From NCBI GenBank assembly GCA_943735955.1, contig OX030956.1:12324394-12388393 (forward strand): DNA of 64,000 bases. The letters run 5' to 3'. The notes below the pieces were generated by a model, which worked only from the letters and a program-made list of their open reading frames with translations, was not told the DNA's origin and did not search any database. The translations under genes and the position numbers were made by a program. This DNA comes from Piscicola geometra (taxonomy: Eukaryota; Annelida; Clitellata; Hirudinida; Piscicolidae). Shown here in pieces: positions 51,911 through 64,000 of the stretch (its first letter is position 1; each line of letters starts with the position of its first letter).

Positions 51911-54003
51911 GTAGTAAAAGTAATAGTAGTAGTTATAAAAAAGTTAATTGGAATTTTAATAAAATGAAAATTAAAATAACTGACAACAAATTTAATAAAG
52001 TACATACCTTTTACTGTGTTCTTGCAATAATAACACAATGCCCCACAGCCCTCAATGCTTCAATCACGGTTTTTGTTCCATCCCTTAAATTTTCACAAAT
52101 ACTTTTCAGTCTTTGCTGCGACTGAACAGTATTTAATTTTATTCTTCTTGCCGGTGGATCCCCTCTTTCTATTTGTTCCAATTTTGCCTTGCTAATAGCT
52201 CCATCATTTTGAAAGGCTTTTATTAACGTCCACAGTGAGGGATTCTGATGGCCTATCAAATTATAAAAACTGTTATTTCATCCCTCACATGCATTGTTTG
52301 TTCTGGCAGTATCGTCTATTGTTTGATGATGAACATTCCACAATGCAGGTGGGTAAAGTGGTGGACGACGTCTTAAAATAATCGTATGGTTTGCTCCGGC
52401 ATCACTCACAAATGGCCCTCTACCATAGTAAGTGTCAAATTAAAAGAATAGATCATCTAATCTAGGAATATTTTCCGGTATGTTATTTTGAAGGTATTCC
52501 AGTCCTTCTGGTATGTCTCTTAGTCTCAGAAATGCAAGACCATCTAACATGCCTGCAAAATGTCCAACTGCCTCAACATTTTTGTATGCCCTTGTTAATC
52601 CCAGTTCCTGAATCTAAAAATAGTATGTAGCAAAATTGTTTTTAAAATGCTATTTTGTTATATATTCAATCAATCAATCACTGAAACCTATATAGAACTT
52701 TAAATTATTTAAGAAAATAAAAATTCTTACTTTTCTCCAAGTGCTTTGTGTTAAGTGGTAAAAGCATCCGTGAATTGAAACATGTTCGCCGAAGACATCA
52801 CTTATGGCCCGTCTTGGGGCTATTTCAAAGTCAGCTATAACATATCTTAAATTTATAGGATAATTATTTTCTAAAAGTTTTTCTTTCAATTCATTAAAGA
52901 CTATTTGGTATTCTGATTGTCTTCTTTGTGACATCAGAATGTAGGCACAAGTTATAAAAACGTTTTCTGTAAGCGCCCTTATCACATAAACTTGCTGGAA
53001 AAGTCTGGGAACGGATTTAAATGTTCCATCCATAAACCATCTGTTATAAATATATTGTAACGTTATTATATATTTAATTTTTTTAATGTTTAAAAATATA
53101 TATATTGGCTGGGTAAATCTTTATTTACGTGATTGGTTATACAATTGAACTATGAGTAGCAACCGCCACGAACGATATGCAAACGAGCTAAAAGTGGCGA
53201 ATTTCGTTAATATGTGCAATCAGCACAATAAATTGCTTTTATTAAAGGTTCTAGCTTTTAAATAAAATTCAAATTGTAATTAAATGAAAGTTTAACCATT
53301 TTTTCATTTAAAAAATTAAATAAAAAGTAAAATTTTATTAACTAAGCTTAAAAAACCAATATTTAAAACTGAATATCATATCAAGTCAACTTTACGCTGT
53401 GTCATCTGGACTTTTTGAATCGACACCTTTTTCATTTTTCAAATTCAGAAACCAAAATATAATGTATATAAATGAATGATATATCATTAAAATCGTATTT
53501 GAATTTCCTACTTCAAACCGAATGCTAGAAAATTATTTCTCAAATAATTAAACGAGAAAATAAACTTTAAAATTTTCACTTTGAATTTTAAACTACTTTT
53601 AAAAATATAATTAAAATCTAGCAAATAAATTCTGAAAGTACATTTCCTAATCTTTTAAATGATATTAACTTCATTGAAAAAAAGTGCTTCTCAGTTTCTG
53701 ATTTTTAAAATACAAATCATACGTATAGCATTTTATTAAATGTAAAGCGCATCACAACTAAGTTTTTGCTTTTATATCGTCTGTTGAAAAGTTATCGCCG
53801 TTTAAATGCTAAATTTCTATATTATTTAAAAATTCATAGTTATTCTTGGTTGGATTATTTTTTTTAGTTTGATTTATTTACTTTCATTTTATTGGTTCTT
53901 ATGATATTCATAGCTTAGAGTCCATAATAATAAATTAAGCCATTTGAGCGTAACAACTTTACAAATGATAATTTTTTAAACTTTAAAATACAGTTGTCTT
54001 CAA

Positions 54004-54945
54004 ATGGAATTTCCTGGCCCAATCTGTCAGAAGCTTGGCCTCACATGTATTGATATAAAAAATAAAAGTTTGAAAAAAGTTGTTTTTATAAGCAATGGCC
54101 TATATTTAAAAGTTCTAGTGTTAAAAAACTTTTTAAAAAAGGAACATATATATTGTCTTAGTTTAGCTGAAGTTTTGGGATGCCTTAATGACAACTTCAT
54201 CAATACAAACCCATTGGTTTTCATACTCAAAGGTGTGTATTGTTGCTAAAAAGAAAATAAATCTAACAATAAAGAAAAAACTAGGATCATTCATGAATTT
54301 AGAATTTCTTCCTCCATCTTCAAAAATAAATGTGCCAAAAGTGTCTTTGAACACATTTTTAGTTGGAAATTGTTCAAAAACAATACCATTAACTGTTCAA
54401 TCCAAAAATGAAGAAAAGGGCAGACAACCATTTGATCTAAGACAGTTAAGCTTTGATCAGAATTTGATAATTCTACTGAAAAATCGTTTAAAAAGACTAA
54501 AACATAAAATCCAAAACGAAAAATTTAAATATAACTTAATTCAACAACAACAAGGACATTATTCATTAAAAAATGTCAAGAGGAGAGATGAGACTGGAGA
54601 AAAAAACAGGCAAAAATTGCGAGAAGTTCAGAGCGAAAATAAAATACTTCGCCGTCAGATAATATAAATTAATGAGAAGTTGTCTCAACAGACGTCTACT
54701 GTTCGAAAGCTCAAGAAAGAACAAGTTGATCAAAACCACCAGATCCTAAATCTTCAAAATTCAATAGAAAAAGAAAAAAGTAAAAAAATAAAAGCTCAAA
54801 AATCGAAAAGTAAGTTGATGAATAAGAATTTATCAAAAATACCATTTCTTCTATGCCAGAAGAATCAAATAAAAAGAGATTCAAAAATCATGTAAAAGAT
54901 GTACAACTAAAACAACTTCAAAACCTTGTGATTGAAAAAGATGTT
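54004..54945 (+). pseudogene. Broken coiled-coil open frame inside the MULE intron
   Basis: Plus-strand frames 54004-54230, 54230-54667, 54680-54850 and 54850-54950 read as one product after frame changes near 54230 and 54850 and stops at 54667 and 54947. The N-terminal part is mixed (YCLSLAEVLGCLNDNF, NLEFLPPSSKINVPKVSL). The rest is Lys/Gln/Glu-rich coiled coil (NRLKRLKHKIQNEKFKYN, LREVQSENKILRRQI). Not recognised; perhaps an accessory transposon ORF or captured gene. A 29-bp direct repeat (starting CAACAACAACAAGGACATTA) occurs at 54541 and 55020. Confidence 0.5.
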
Positions 54946-55444
54946 TAACTAAGCCAATTATCAGAAGAAGTGATTAAACGGAATTTCAAAAAGACAATAA
55001 TTGAAGAACTCTCGCTTTCAACAACAACAAGGACATTATTCATTAACTCTCGTTAATACAAATTTAGTTTTATTTAAATAATTATCATTCATTAAATATT
55101 TTTCATTCTCACTTTTTATTGTTTATACAAATTTAGTTGTTTTATTGAAATAATAATAATTCTTTTAATATTATTCATTTTCGCTTTTTATTGTTAATAA
55201 AAATTTTTTTTAAAATAAGTAGAATTTCGTTTTCTATTCCAACATAAAGTTTATGTGCTTTTAAAGATTTATTTATTTTGGTAGAAAATAAACGGTTTAA
55301 AATCTTTCATTTTATTATGAATTAATTTTTTTTAAATACTACTTCCTTTTTTTTAAATACATGATCTTGTCAAGTTTCAACATTAAATGACACTCATCAA
55401 AAAAGTTATAACGAAATAACGTCGCGACGTCGTCCCGTCAAACT

Positions 55445-57542
55445 GGGGAACGGACAAAAAGCCTCTCGGAGAAAAAGCCTTCGGATAAAATACCTTCTAC
55501 AAAAAGCCTCCCGGAGAAAAAACCTCCTGGAGAAAAAGCCTCTCGGAGAAAAAGTCTCCTGTAAATATTTTAGTATAAATTAAACGGACTTTTTATACAA
55601 AAAACGGATTTTTTATAGATTCGTTTCACAATTTTTAAATAAATAAAACGGACTATATTTTTAAAAAATTAAATAATTAAAACAAACTATAATTATAATT
55701 ATAACGGACTTTATTTTTTTATAGATTCGTTTCACAATTTTAAATAAATAAAACGGACTAGATTTTTAAAAATACATAACTAGAACGATTTAACAAATAC
55801 AATACAAATTATTGGTAAACGGATAAAAAGTCTTCAGGATAAAAAGTCTTCAGGATAAAAAATCTTCAGGATGAAAAGTCTTCAGGATAAAAAGTCTTCA
55901 GGATAAAAAGTCTTCAGGATAAAAAGTCTTCAGGATAAAAAGTCTTCAGGATAAAAAGTCTTCAGGATAAAAAGTCTTCAGAATAAAAAGTCTTCAAGAT
56001 AAAAAGTCTTCAGAATAAAAAGTCTTCAGGATAAAAAGTCTTCAAGATAAAAAGTCTTTAGGATAAAAAGTCTTCAGGATAAAAAGTCTTCAAGATAAAA
56101 AGTCTTCAGGATAAAAAGTCTTCAGGATAAAAAGTCTTTAGAATAAAAAGTTTTCAGGATAAAAAGTCTTCAGGATTAAAAGTCTTCAGGATAAAAAGTC
56201 TTCAGGATAAAAAGTCTTCAGGATAAAAAGTCTTTAGAATAAAAAGTTTTCAGGATAAAAAGTCTTCAGGATTAAAAGTCTTCAGGATAAAAAGTCTTCA
56301 GGAAAAAAATCTTAAAAAAATTAATTTTTAAGGAAAAATAATCACGATCGAGAACCAGCAAAAAACCTAATGATTAAAGTGAGGAATCAACAAAAACCAA
56401 ATCAAATTTATTCAAATGCTATTTCCAGATTGAAAAAAAAAATTGAGCAAACATTAGATAAAAGTATGAAATTTCAATCTTTTAGTTTTAAGGATCACGT
56501 ATTTTTCCTTAAACATTATTTCCTTATGGTTAAAGTGACGAAACAACAACAGCTCAAATGCTATTTGGAGATTGAACGAAAAAATATAGCAAAAATTAGT
56601 AAAAGTATCACATTTTATTTTTTAAATTTTAAGGATCACGTAATAATCACATATTTTTTCTTAAAAATTAATTTTTTGAAGAGTTTTTTCCTGAAAACTT
56701 TTTATCCTAAAGACTTTTTATCCGGAAGACTTTTTATCCTGAAGACTTTTTATCCTGAAGATTTTTTATCCTGAAGACTTTTTATCCTGAAGATTTTTCA
56801 TCCTGAAGACTTTTTATCCCGAAGACTTTTTATCCTGAAGACTTTTTATCCTGAAGACTTTTTATCTTGAAGACTTTTTATCCTGAAGACTTTTTATCCT
56901 GAAGACTTTTTATCTTGAAGACTTTTTATTCTGAAGACTTTTTATCCTGAAGACTTTTTATCCTGAAGACTTTTTATCCTGAAGACTTTTTATCCTGAAG
57001 ACTTTTTATCCTGAAGATTTTTCATCCTAAAGACTTTATATCCCGAAGACTTTTTATCCTGAAAACTTTTTATCCTGAAGACTTTTTATCCTGAAGATTT
57101 TTTATCCTGTAGACTTTTTATCCTGAAGACTTTTTATCCGTTTACCAATCATTTGTATTGTATTTGATAAATTAAAGTTCGTTTTAATTATATATTTTAA
57201 AAAATATAGTCCGTTTTATTTATTTAAAATTGTGAAACGAATCTATTAAAAAAATAAAGTCCGTTATAGTTATAATTATAGTTCATTTTAATTATGTAAT
57301 TTAAAAAAAATATAGTTTGTTTTATTTATTTAAAATTGTGACATGAATTTTTTTTTAAAATCCGTTTTTTATATAAAAAGTCCCTTTTTATTTAGACTAA
57401 AATATTAACAAGGAGACTTTTTCTCCGAGAGACTTTTTCTCCGAGAGACTTTTTCTCCAAGAGGTTTTTTTTCCGGGAGGCTTTTTGTAGAAGGTATTTT
57501 ATCCGAAGGCTTTTTCTCCGAGAGGCTTTTTATCCTACATCC
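55445..57542. mobile_element. Foldback element A4, 9-bp target duplication
   Basis: 2098 bp. Left GGGGAACGGACAAAAAGCC, right GGCTTTTTATCCTACATCC. Flanked by CGTCAAACT at 55436-55444 and 57543-57551. Two opposed 16-mer arrays: 55818-56310 (GGATAAAAAGTCTTCA) and 56690-57140 (complement), around a core of about 380 bp that matches the core of A2. No transposase. Confidence 0.95.
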
Positions 57543-57767
57543 CGTCAAACTCTTATGTATTATTTTGGCTTAAGCATTGAAAATAATTCGCCAAAACGCT
57601 CACTTTTCGGGAGTTTAAAAGTTGAATAACTTTTGAACCATTTGAGATATTTGGAAAATGTAAACTGATTTGAAATCTGCACTTCAAAATCTATCATATG
57701 AATATTTTATTTTTTAAATTAATAAATTTTGAAAATTTCGTGGCGGTTGCTAACTATGAGGCTACAT

Positions 57768-57800
57768 GTAAAAATCGTTCCACCTTGTGCAACCTCCCTC
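57768..57800 (-). repeat. GGGAGGTTGC terminus next to the MULE donor site
   Basis: GAGGGAGGTTGCACAAGGTG on minus starts 18-20 bp inside the MULE intron and matches the termini of the element at 31448-32655. A short inverted partner, TAGCAACCGCCACGAA, is at 53156 and (inverted) 57739, so a TIR element may fill this intron. Confidence 0.5.
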
Positions 57801-58962
57801 TATCAATAGTTACGAACCTTTCACTTTCAGCCAAAACTCGAAGCTGATGATTGTTAGAAAATATAATTATTCGATTTGTTGCTTGGTTTCCATTGTCAAA
57901 TATTAAAAAGTTTGGAATTTCTTGTTCGCCAGTAGTCTTAAAAAAATCAGGAATTACACATTCTTCCATTGATTGTGGGTTTTTAGGCATTTTCTTGTTT
58001 TTTTGTATATCTTAGACATCTAGTAATTGATTCTTTTTTACCCAAAAAAGCCTTGGCATTGTCGTCAAGTGTCCTTAGTCCTTCTGCGTATACTTGGGTA
58101 GGCTGCGATGTTGAGGCACTAGATGCGATATCTTTCATTTTGCTTAAGCATTTGGTTCTTATGAGAATTTCTTCGCTGGGTTCATGATTGTGATCAGTGC
58201 TGCTTAATACAGCTGTTTTCTTTTATTTGAAATATTTTATAATGAGTTAAAAACTATTAGAACTGATAAAAATAATATAAATACATAAAAATGTAATTAA
58301 CATCATATAAATAAAAGTTTAGTAATAACTCACTTCAGAATTTGTGTGAAGCGTAGCTTTACATGAAAGCGCGCATCGCCTGCTACATTGCCTCTGTACT
58401 CTTTGAGGCTTTATAGATTTCACCGTATAGGTGTAACCCAAATAACACAATTTTTCACCACCTTTATTACTAGTAATAATTTCCATCTTGAATAAAAGTT
58501 TTTAAAACCAATAACTAAGAATGTTTGAAAGATCTAAATTTTTCTAACCATGTATATATATATATATGTTCCATCCAATCATAAAGGACATCAAATCTTA
58601 AAATTCGGATGCGACATATGGGTCAGCTCGAAAACCTCCTCAGTATCAGTGAGTGGGCGGAGCCTAAGTAGTTTGATTGACATGGAGGATATCATAGTTA
58701 GCTGATTATTGATATGGAGGGTGATGTGTGAAAACGGATTATATTTTAAGATGTAACATACATAGTAGCAGAGAAACAGTACTGTAATTAAAGTAACGAA
58801 ATTTCATTTGAAAAGGAAGTAATTTTCAACTTTTAAATTTAACTTCTCATGTAGTTTGGTAATTTATACTTACAGATTACTTACAAATGTATATAAAATA
58901 AGACAAATCATCTGCTAAAGACCCTGCTCAATCTGTATTCATTTGGCTCAGATCTTCTGAAC

Positions 58963-59001
58963 TACTTTTACTACTACAACTACTACTACTACTACTACTA
59001 T

Positions 59002-59061
<60 letters not shown>

Positions 59062-59078
59062 TACTACTACTACTACTT
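58963..59078. repeat. (ACT)n microsatellite
   Basis: About 115 bp of ACT with a few ATT/ACC variants. The sequence just after it (59100-59230) is not recognised. Confidence 0.95.
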
Positions 59079-59379
59079 TCTTCTAGTCATAAGTCAATGG
59101 GAATATCTGTTAGTTTTTTTGGCTGGCATCAGCAGGCATCCCTCCAAGATTCGGTCGAACTGATCACTTTATACTGGTATCGGCAAGAATAATGAAGACA
59201 CCACACACAAGTGCCAATCACATGGCTCCAAACCACTAATTGAAAACACATTGACTTTGAATAACTATAAAAATAAACACACTTTATTGTAAACACTTTT
59301 TCAATTTTAATGAACAAACAATACATTTAATATTTGAAACTTTTATTTTGAATTCTTGATATAAAGTATTAATAATTTA

Positions 59380-59542
59380 TATTGTATTTAATAATGTATA
59401 TTGTATTTAATAATTTATATTGTATTTAATAATTTATATTGTATTTAATAATTTATATTGTATTTAATAATTTATATTGTATTTAATAATTTATATTGTA
59501 TTCAATAATTTATATTGTATTTAATAATTTATATTGTATTTA
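59380..59542. repeat. 19-bp satellite, left block
   Basis: About eight copies of AATAATTTATATTGTATTT. Interrupted by a LINE fragment and continued at 60430. Confidence 0.95.
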
Positions 59543-59544
59543 CT

Positions 59545-60425
59545 CCTTTACACATTGTCATTATTTATAGGCCACCTAATAACTCACTCACTAATTTCAT
59601 CATACAATTCTTCCAACTCATCGATTCATTAACCTCCCTAAATTCTAATTTAATCCTGTGTGGAGATTTTAACGCTCCTCATACTTCTAACTCTACCACA
59701 CTAATTAATGAAAAGCTCCAAAATATCATCGACGAATATAACCTATATCAGCACATAAACGAACCAACTCACGAAAACGGCAATACACTGGACCTACTCA
59801 TAACCTGCATCAACGCATCTAGTATCATCACTACTGTAACTCGCTATTATATAATATCACCAATTAAGAAAGAAATCGTCTACATTCAGTTTTAAACAAG
59901 GCGGCTAGAATCACACTCAACTGTGATTACCCAGGCCATCACCTTGTTCAATCATCAAATGATAATCTTATAAAACTCCACTGGCTTCCTATAGATTTTC
60001 GAATATCCTTTAAAATAGCCATCAACACATTCAAAATTCTTCAAACTTCAAAACCGTCATATCTCAGCAAACTCATAACTAAAAAAACATCAAACAAACA
60101 ACTGCGTTTATCTTCATCTCTTCTCCTCAACCAAGAATCCACTACAAACAACATCTCAAAAAGAGCTTTCCGTCACGCAGCTCCAACAACTTGGAATGCC
60201 CTTCCACCTGCACTTCGAAGCATCAACCAATTTTCGACTTTCAAAGCCAAACTGAAAACTCATTACTTTAACTTAGCCTATCATTCTTAATAATTACTCC
60301 ATGCTACTCTTTGCTTTCCTTTTCATAACATTACTATTATAATTACTTTTATTTCTTTATTGCATTACGACGCAGTGAAAGCGCTTCAGTTGCGTGCCCG
60401 GGCGCTATACAAAAATGACAATTAT
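59545..60425 (+). mobile_element. CR1/L2-like LINE, internally deleted, inside the satellite
   Basis: First part: endonuclease (VIIYRPPNNSLTNFI, LILCGDFNAPHTSNS, ENGNTLDLLIT). Around 59850-59890 it jumps to the ORF2 C-terminus (LHWLPIDFRISFKIAI, then AAPTTWNALPPALR and FKAKLKTHYF), ending at a stop near 60290. The 3' UTR ends with GTGCCCGGGCGCTATACAAA and ATT repeats, the standard tail of these LINEs. The reverse transcriptase domain is missing. Confidence 0.85.
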
Positions 60426-60429
60426 TAAT

Positions 60430-60860
60430 TATTATTATTATTTAATAATTTAAATTGTATTTAATAATTTATATTGTATTTAATAATTTATATTGTATTT
60501 AATAAATTATATTGTATTTAATAATTTATATTGTATTTAATAATTTATATTGTATTTAATAATTTATATTGTATTTAATAATTTATATTGTATTTAATAA
60601 TTTATATTGTATTTAATAATTTATATTGTATTTAATAATTTATATTGTATTTAATAATTTATATTGTATTTAATAATTTATATTGTATTTAATAATTTAT
60701 ATTGTATTTAATAATTTATATTGTATTTAATAATTTATATTGTATTTAATAATTTATATTGTATTTAATAATTTATATTGTATTTAATAATTTATATTGT
60801 ATTTAATAATTTATATTGTATTTAATAATTTATATTGTATTTAATAATTTGTATTGTATT
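60430..60860. repeat. 19-bp satellite, right block
   Basis: About 22 near-identical copies of AATAATTTATATTGTATTT, grading into ATTTGTATTGTATTTGATAA, which is the innermost part of foldback arm A5. Confidence 0.95.
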
Positions 60861-60861
60861 T

Positions 60862-61622
60862 GATAAATTTAAATTCGTTTCAATTATGTAATTTAAAAAT
60901 TTAGTCCGTTTTATTAATTTAAAATTGTGAAAAGAATCTATAAAAAATCCGTTTTTTATATAAAAAGTCCGTTTTATTTATTTAAAATTGTGAAACAAAT
61001 CTATAAAAAAAATCCTTTTTTTATATAAAAAGTCTGTTTTATTTATTTAAAATTGTAAAAAAAATCTATAAAAATCCGTTTTTTATATAAAAAGTCCGTT
61101 TTATTTATTTAAAATTGTGAAACAAATCTATTAAAAAATCCGTTTTTTATATAAAAAGTCCGTTTTATTTATTTAAAATTGTGAAACAAATCTATAAAAA
61201 AAATCCTTTTTTTATATAAAAAGTCTGTTTTATTTATTTAAAATTGTGAAACAAATCTATAAAAAAAATCCTTTTTTTATATAAAAAGTCTGTTTTATTT
61301 ATTTAAAATTGTAAAAAGAATCTATAAAAATCCGTTTTTTATATAAAAAGTCCGTTTTATTTATTTAAAATTGTGAAACAAATCTATAAAAAAAATCCTT
61401 TTTTTATATAAAAAGTCTGTTTTATTTATTTAAAATTGTAAAAAGAATCTATAAAAATCCGTTTTTTATATAAAAAGTCCGTTTTATTTATACTAAAATA
61501 TTAACAAGGAGACTTTTTCTCCGAGAGACTTTTTCTCCAGGAGGTTTTTTCTCCGGGAGGCTTTTTGTAGAAGGTATTTTATCCGAAGGCTTTTTCTCCG
61601 AGAGGCTTTTTATCCTACATTC
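60862..61622. mobile_element. Foldback terminus A5 (right-type end), expanded arm
   Basis: About nine tandem copies of a 60-bp unit around GTCCGTTTTATTTATTTAAA, then the terminal block (GAGACTTTTTCTCCGAGAGA) ending GGCTTTTTATCCTACATTC. It abuts, at 61623, GGTGGTGGTGGTGATGATGA, the core of the 21.6-kb foldback, followed by that family's right end (61675-61710). Confidence 0.85.
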
Positions 61623-61710
61623 CTGGTGGTGGTGGTGGTGGTGATGATGATTGTGGTGGGGATGATGATGTTCTGAAGACTTTTTAACCGAAAGACTTTT
61701 CATCCGTTTA

Positions 61711-62980
61711 CCGAATAATCGTTCCACGAAAACGAAAATAAAAACTTTAATTAATTCCAAAACGAAACTGAAATAAAAACTATAATTATTTTATGAAACG
61801 AAAATAACACTGATCCACATGCGTTAAAAAAACTACTTCCCAATTCAAAAAACCCTCAGGATCAACAAATTCAAATTTCAATGACAACCCTCAATGAGAG
61901 TGCTGGAGGCAAATACAAAAATATGATCTGGTTATAGAGGTTTAAGCCTGTGATCAGAATCATCATAAGATATCGCAGATATATGACAACTACCAAATAA
62001 AATGGAGTCAATTATATACAGATCTGGATGATGAAGTTTATTTTAAAATGTAATGTTAAAATGAGATTGAAAAATTTATTTAATATTAAAGATTTTTTAA
62101 AGTATTTGATAGTTTATTTTATATTATATAAACTATTTCATATAATTTTTCATTGAATAATTATTCATTTATTAAATAATTATTCATTTATTGAATAATT
62201 ATTCTTTTATTTAATAATTTATCATTTATTTAATAATTTTTTAGTTATTTCATAACTTTTTATTTATTTTATAATTATCTATTTATTTTATAATTATCTA
62301 TTTATTTTATAATTATCTATTTATTTTATAATTATCTATTTATTTTATAATTATCTATTTATTTTATAATTATCTATTTATTTTATAATTATCTATTTAT
62401 TTTATAATTATCTATTTATTTTATAATTATCTATTTATTTTATATTTGTTAAAATATTTTTTAGATATATTTTATAACTTATAAAATATAATTTACCATT
62501 TATTTTAACTTTAAAAAAAAATTATTTATTCATTTTATAATTTTTTCAACGTTTTTCATTTATTTTAAAAAATTATAGTTTTTCATTTTTTTCTTTATTT
62601 AATAAATAATAATTTATTTTTTTCATAGCAAAATACCTATAAAAAAAAGTCCGTTTTTAACTATTTTAAGGGGTGAATCGGTTATGGAGTGAATCGGTTA
62701 AGAGGTGAATCGGTTAATTACTGCTTCAGACTCTGTCAATGAAAGAAAAAGAATTTTTTATCCTAATTTTTTTCTTTTAAAATAAAATTCATGATTTGTT
62801 TAAAAAAATAATCTTTCTTACTTTTAATCTTTTTATTCTTGTCCAGATATAAGATGAACACCACAAAGGCATTGAATCTAGGCTAAAAACAAAAAAGAAC
62901 TTATTTGTAAATGATTTTTTCTACTTTAATGGTTATTTTTATAATTTAAGGTTTATAAAGTCTATTCACTATTTCTCGAA
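61711..62980. other. AT-rich intergenic, SZRD1 upstream region
   Basis: A 19-bp array (TATTTTATAATTATCTATT, about nine copies) fills 62267-62443. The rest is AT-rich with GGTGAATCGGTTA repeated three times at 62671-62715. No exon seen. Confidence 0.6.
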
Positions 62981-63658
62981 ATGTCGAATCAGGAAGATGA
63001 TACTGTGGATGATTGGGAGTCTCTGGAAAACCATCCAGTAGTTTATCTTTTAATAATAAAACTAAGCTTTGAAATATGATTTTGGAATTTAAACTAATAA
63101 TTTAAAAATTAAATTACATGATCTAAAGATATTTTAGAAATATTAATATTTTGTCAGGATTTAGATAAAAAATTACAAAAAATGGCGAATGATGTAGAAA
63201 AAAAGTTAAAGAAAAAAGAAGAAGAAGATTTGAAGCCAAAGCAGATGATGATGACACTCAACTGTGATGCTTCTCCATTCATACCAGCCCAATCCATCCG
63301 TATCCTCAGAAGGGAAAACTGCAACAACAACAGTGATCTGCCTGCTACTAAGACACAATCAAAGTCTATTTTAGCTTTAGTTATTAATATACAATGAAAA
63401 GATTTATCTTCATAGTCTATATAAATGATTTATTTAATAGATTCCATCTAACAATATTTTTTTTCCCTCAAACTTCACCTTAATCACAGTCCAACTCAAG
63501 CTTGACTTAAATTCAAACAACCTCTCAGATCATCTTCTACGGCCAGGCCAGACAAGAGTCTTGAGGAGAGGGAGGCTGCGTACAGAGAAGCTCGCTTGCT
63601 CATCTTAGGCTCTGCCAATGATGAATATGAAGATGAACTAATAGAAGATCAATCATAA
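62981..63658 (+). CDS. SZRD1: SUZ domain-containing protein 1 (SZRD1)
   Basis: Three exons, 62981-63037, 63158-63363 and 63529-63658, join in phase to 130 codons plus TAA (human 152). The N-terminus MSNQEDDTVDDWESLENH matches the acidic, Trp-containing start of the family. The middle has a Lys-rich helix (KKLKKKEEEDLKPKQ) and an IRILRR motif, as in human QIRILKR. The last exon carries the SUZ core RPDKSLEEREAAYREARLLI followed by LGSA and an acidic tail. SUZ domains bind RNA; SZRD1 itself is little characterised. The usual C-terminal Pro/Arg-rich extension seen in vertebrates is absent, so the protein ends soon after the SUZ core. The gene appears intact. Confidence 0.92.
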
Positions 63659-64000
63659 GATGACTCTTAATGATTTAAAAAAATGTTAAACCCTTTATTT
63701 AGATATTTAGCTTCTCCAACCTATTGAAACAATTTAAAGTTGTTTAATGCAAATGTAGTTTAATATTAATTCAATTAGTGCAAGAATATTTACTAATTAG
63801 TGTTGAATTAAGCTGAATAATTGCAAGCTAAATCATGTGGTTATTTTATCATACGCTTCCAGGACAGAGTCTTATTATATGCCAAATAGGCAATTTTCGT
63901 GTTTCTGAAAAGCCAATTTTTAAAAAAATCATTATTTAAATCATTATTTTATTATATTCTTTTCATTATTTTTTATTCATTATTTTGTTATGGTGTTCAT
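63659..64000. other. SZRD1 3' flank
   Basis: AT-rich, no further exon recognised. No standard AATAAA seen in the first 150 bp. Confidence 0.4.

Larger units (their letters stand above)
52011..58486 (-). pseudogene. FLYWCH-MULE transposase pseudogene
   Basis: Exons on minus: 58486-58334 (ATG start, FLYWCH-like finger LCYLGYTYTV with QRQCSRRCALSCKA), 58219-57818 (TDHNHEPSEE, MEECVIPDFFKTTGEQE, NRIIIFSNNHQLRVLAESER), 53040-52731 (WFMDGTFKSVPRLFQQVY, YVIADFEIAPRRAISDVF, HGCFYHLTQSTWRK) and 52613-52011 (IQELGLTRAYKNVEAVGHFA, TNNACEG, HQNPSLWTLIKAFQ). This is the MULE transposase order with the DGTFK Asp and the DFE Asp. It is broken by a 1-nt frameshift in an A-run near 58000, TAA at 52442-52440 and TGA at 52280-52278. 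The intron between 57818 and 53040 (4.8 kb) holds a coiled-coil frame and foldback A4. Confidence 0.85.

Noticed and set aside
59129..59326. 65-residue minus-strand frame with several Cys and Trp
   Set aside because: No splice context, no family motif and AT-rich; not supported as an exon.

Overview
This is animal (metazoan) nuclear DNA. Short, phase-consistent GT-AG exons of conserved single-copy genes sit in AT-rich introns full of microsatellites, LINE fragments, foldback elements and terminal-inverted-repeat elements. The species cannot be fixed from the sequence. The retroelement tails (GCGCTATA followed by TTGA or GATT repeats) and the transposon mix suggest a marine invertebrate, perhaps a lophotrochozoan (inference).

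Left part, 0-22.5 kb, gene-rich. NUDC (minus, cut by the left edge) and FAM136A (plus) are head to head across 301 bp. Next come a small secreted, possibly cytokine-like protein (minus, 5473-7074), SDHD of mitochondrial complex II (plus, 11.2-13.1 kb), and a 17-exon gene for a protein of four tandem beta-trefoils (minus, 14.7-21.1 kb) that carries one in-frame stop. I joined exons by hand; intron phases agree at every junction used, which is the main support for these models.

Middle part, 22.5-41 kb, mostly transposon debris lying inside and around a minus-strand gene for a four-helix membrane protein of MS4A/CD20-like layout (exons found between 28.5 and 35.8 kb). It holds a LINE broken by a hAT element, a LINE with a 5' inversion, several TIR elements, and a FAR1/ZSWIM-like transposase-derived locus. 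That locus has a 516-bp foldback MITE, flanked by a 9-bp target duplication, in a splice-acceptor tract.

Right part, 41-62 kb, is dominated by foldback elements whose arms are tandem 16-bp units (GGATAAAAAGTCTTCA and relatives). Two copies have clear 9-bp target duplications. Some are nested in a palindrome spanning about 41.15-50.54 kb. A FLYWCH-MULE transposase pseudogene (52.0-58.5 kb, minus) lies between inverted foldback termini and contains a complete foldback copy in its intron. SZRD1 (plus, complete) closes the window.

The most novel material is the foldback family and its possible MULE partner, the four-trefoil gene with its stop codon, and the secreted helical protein.
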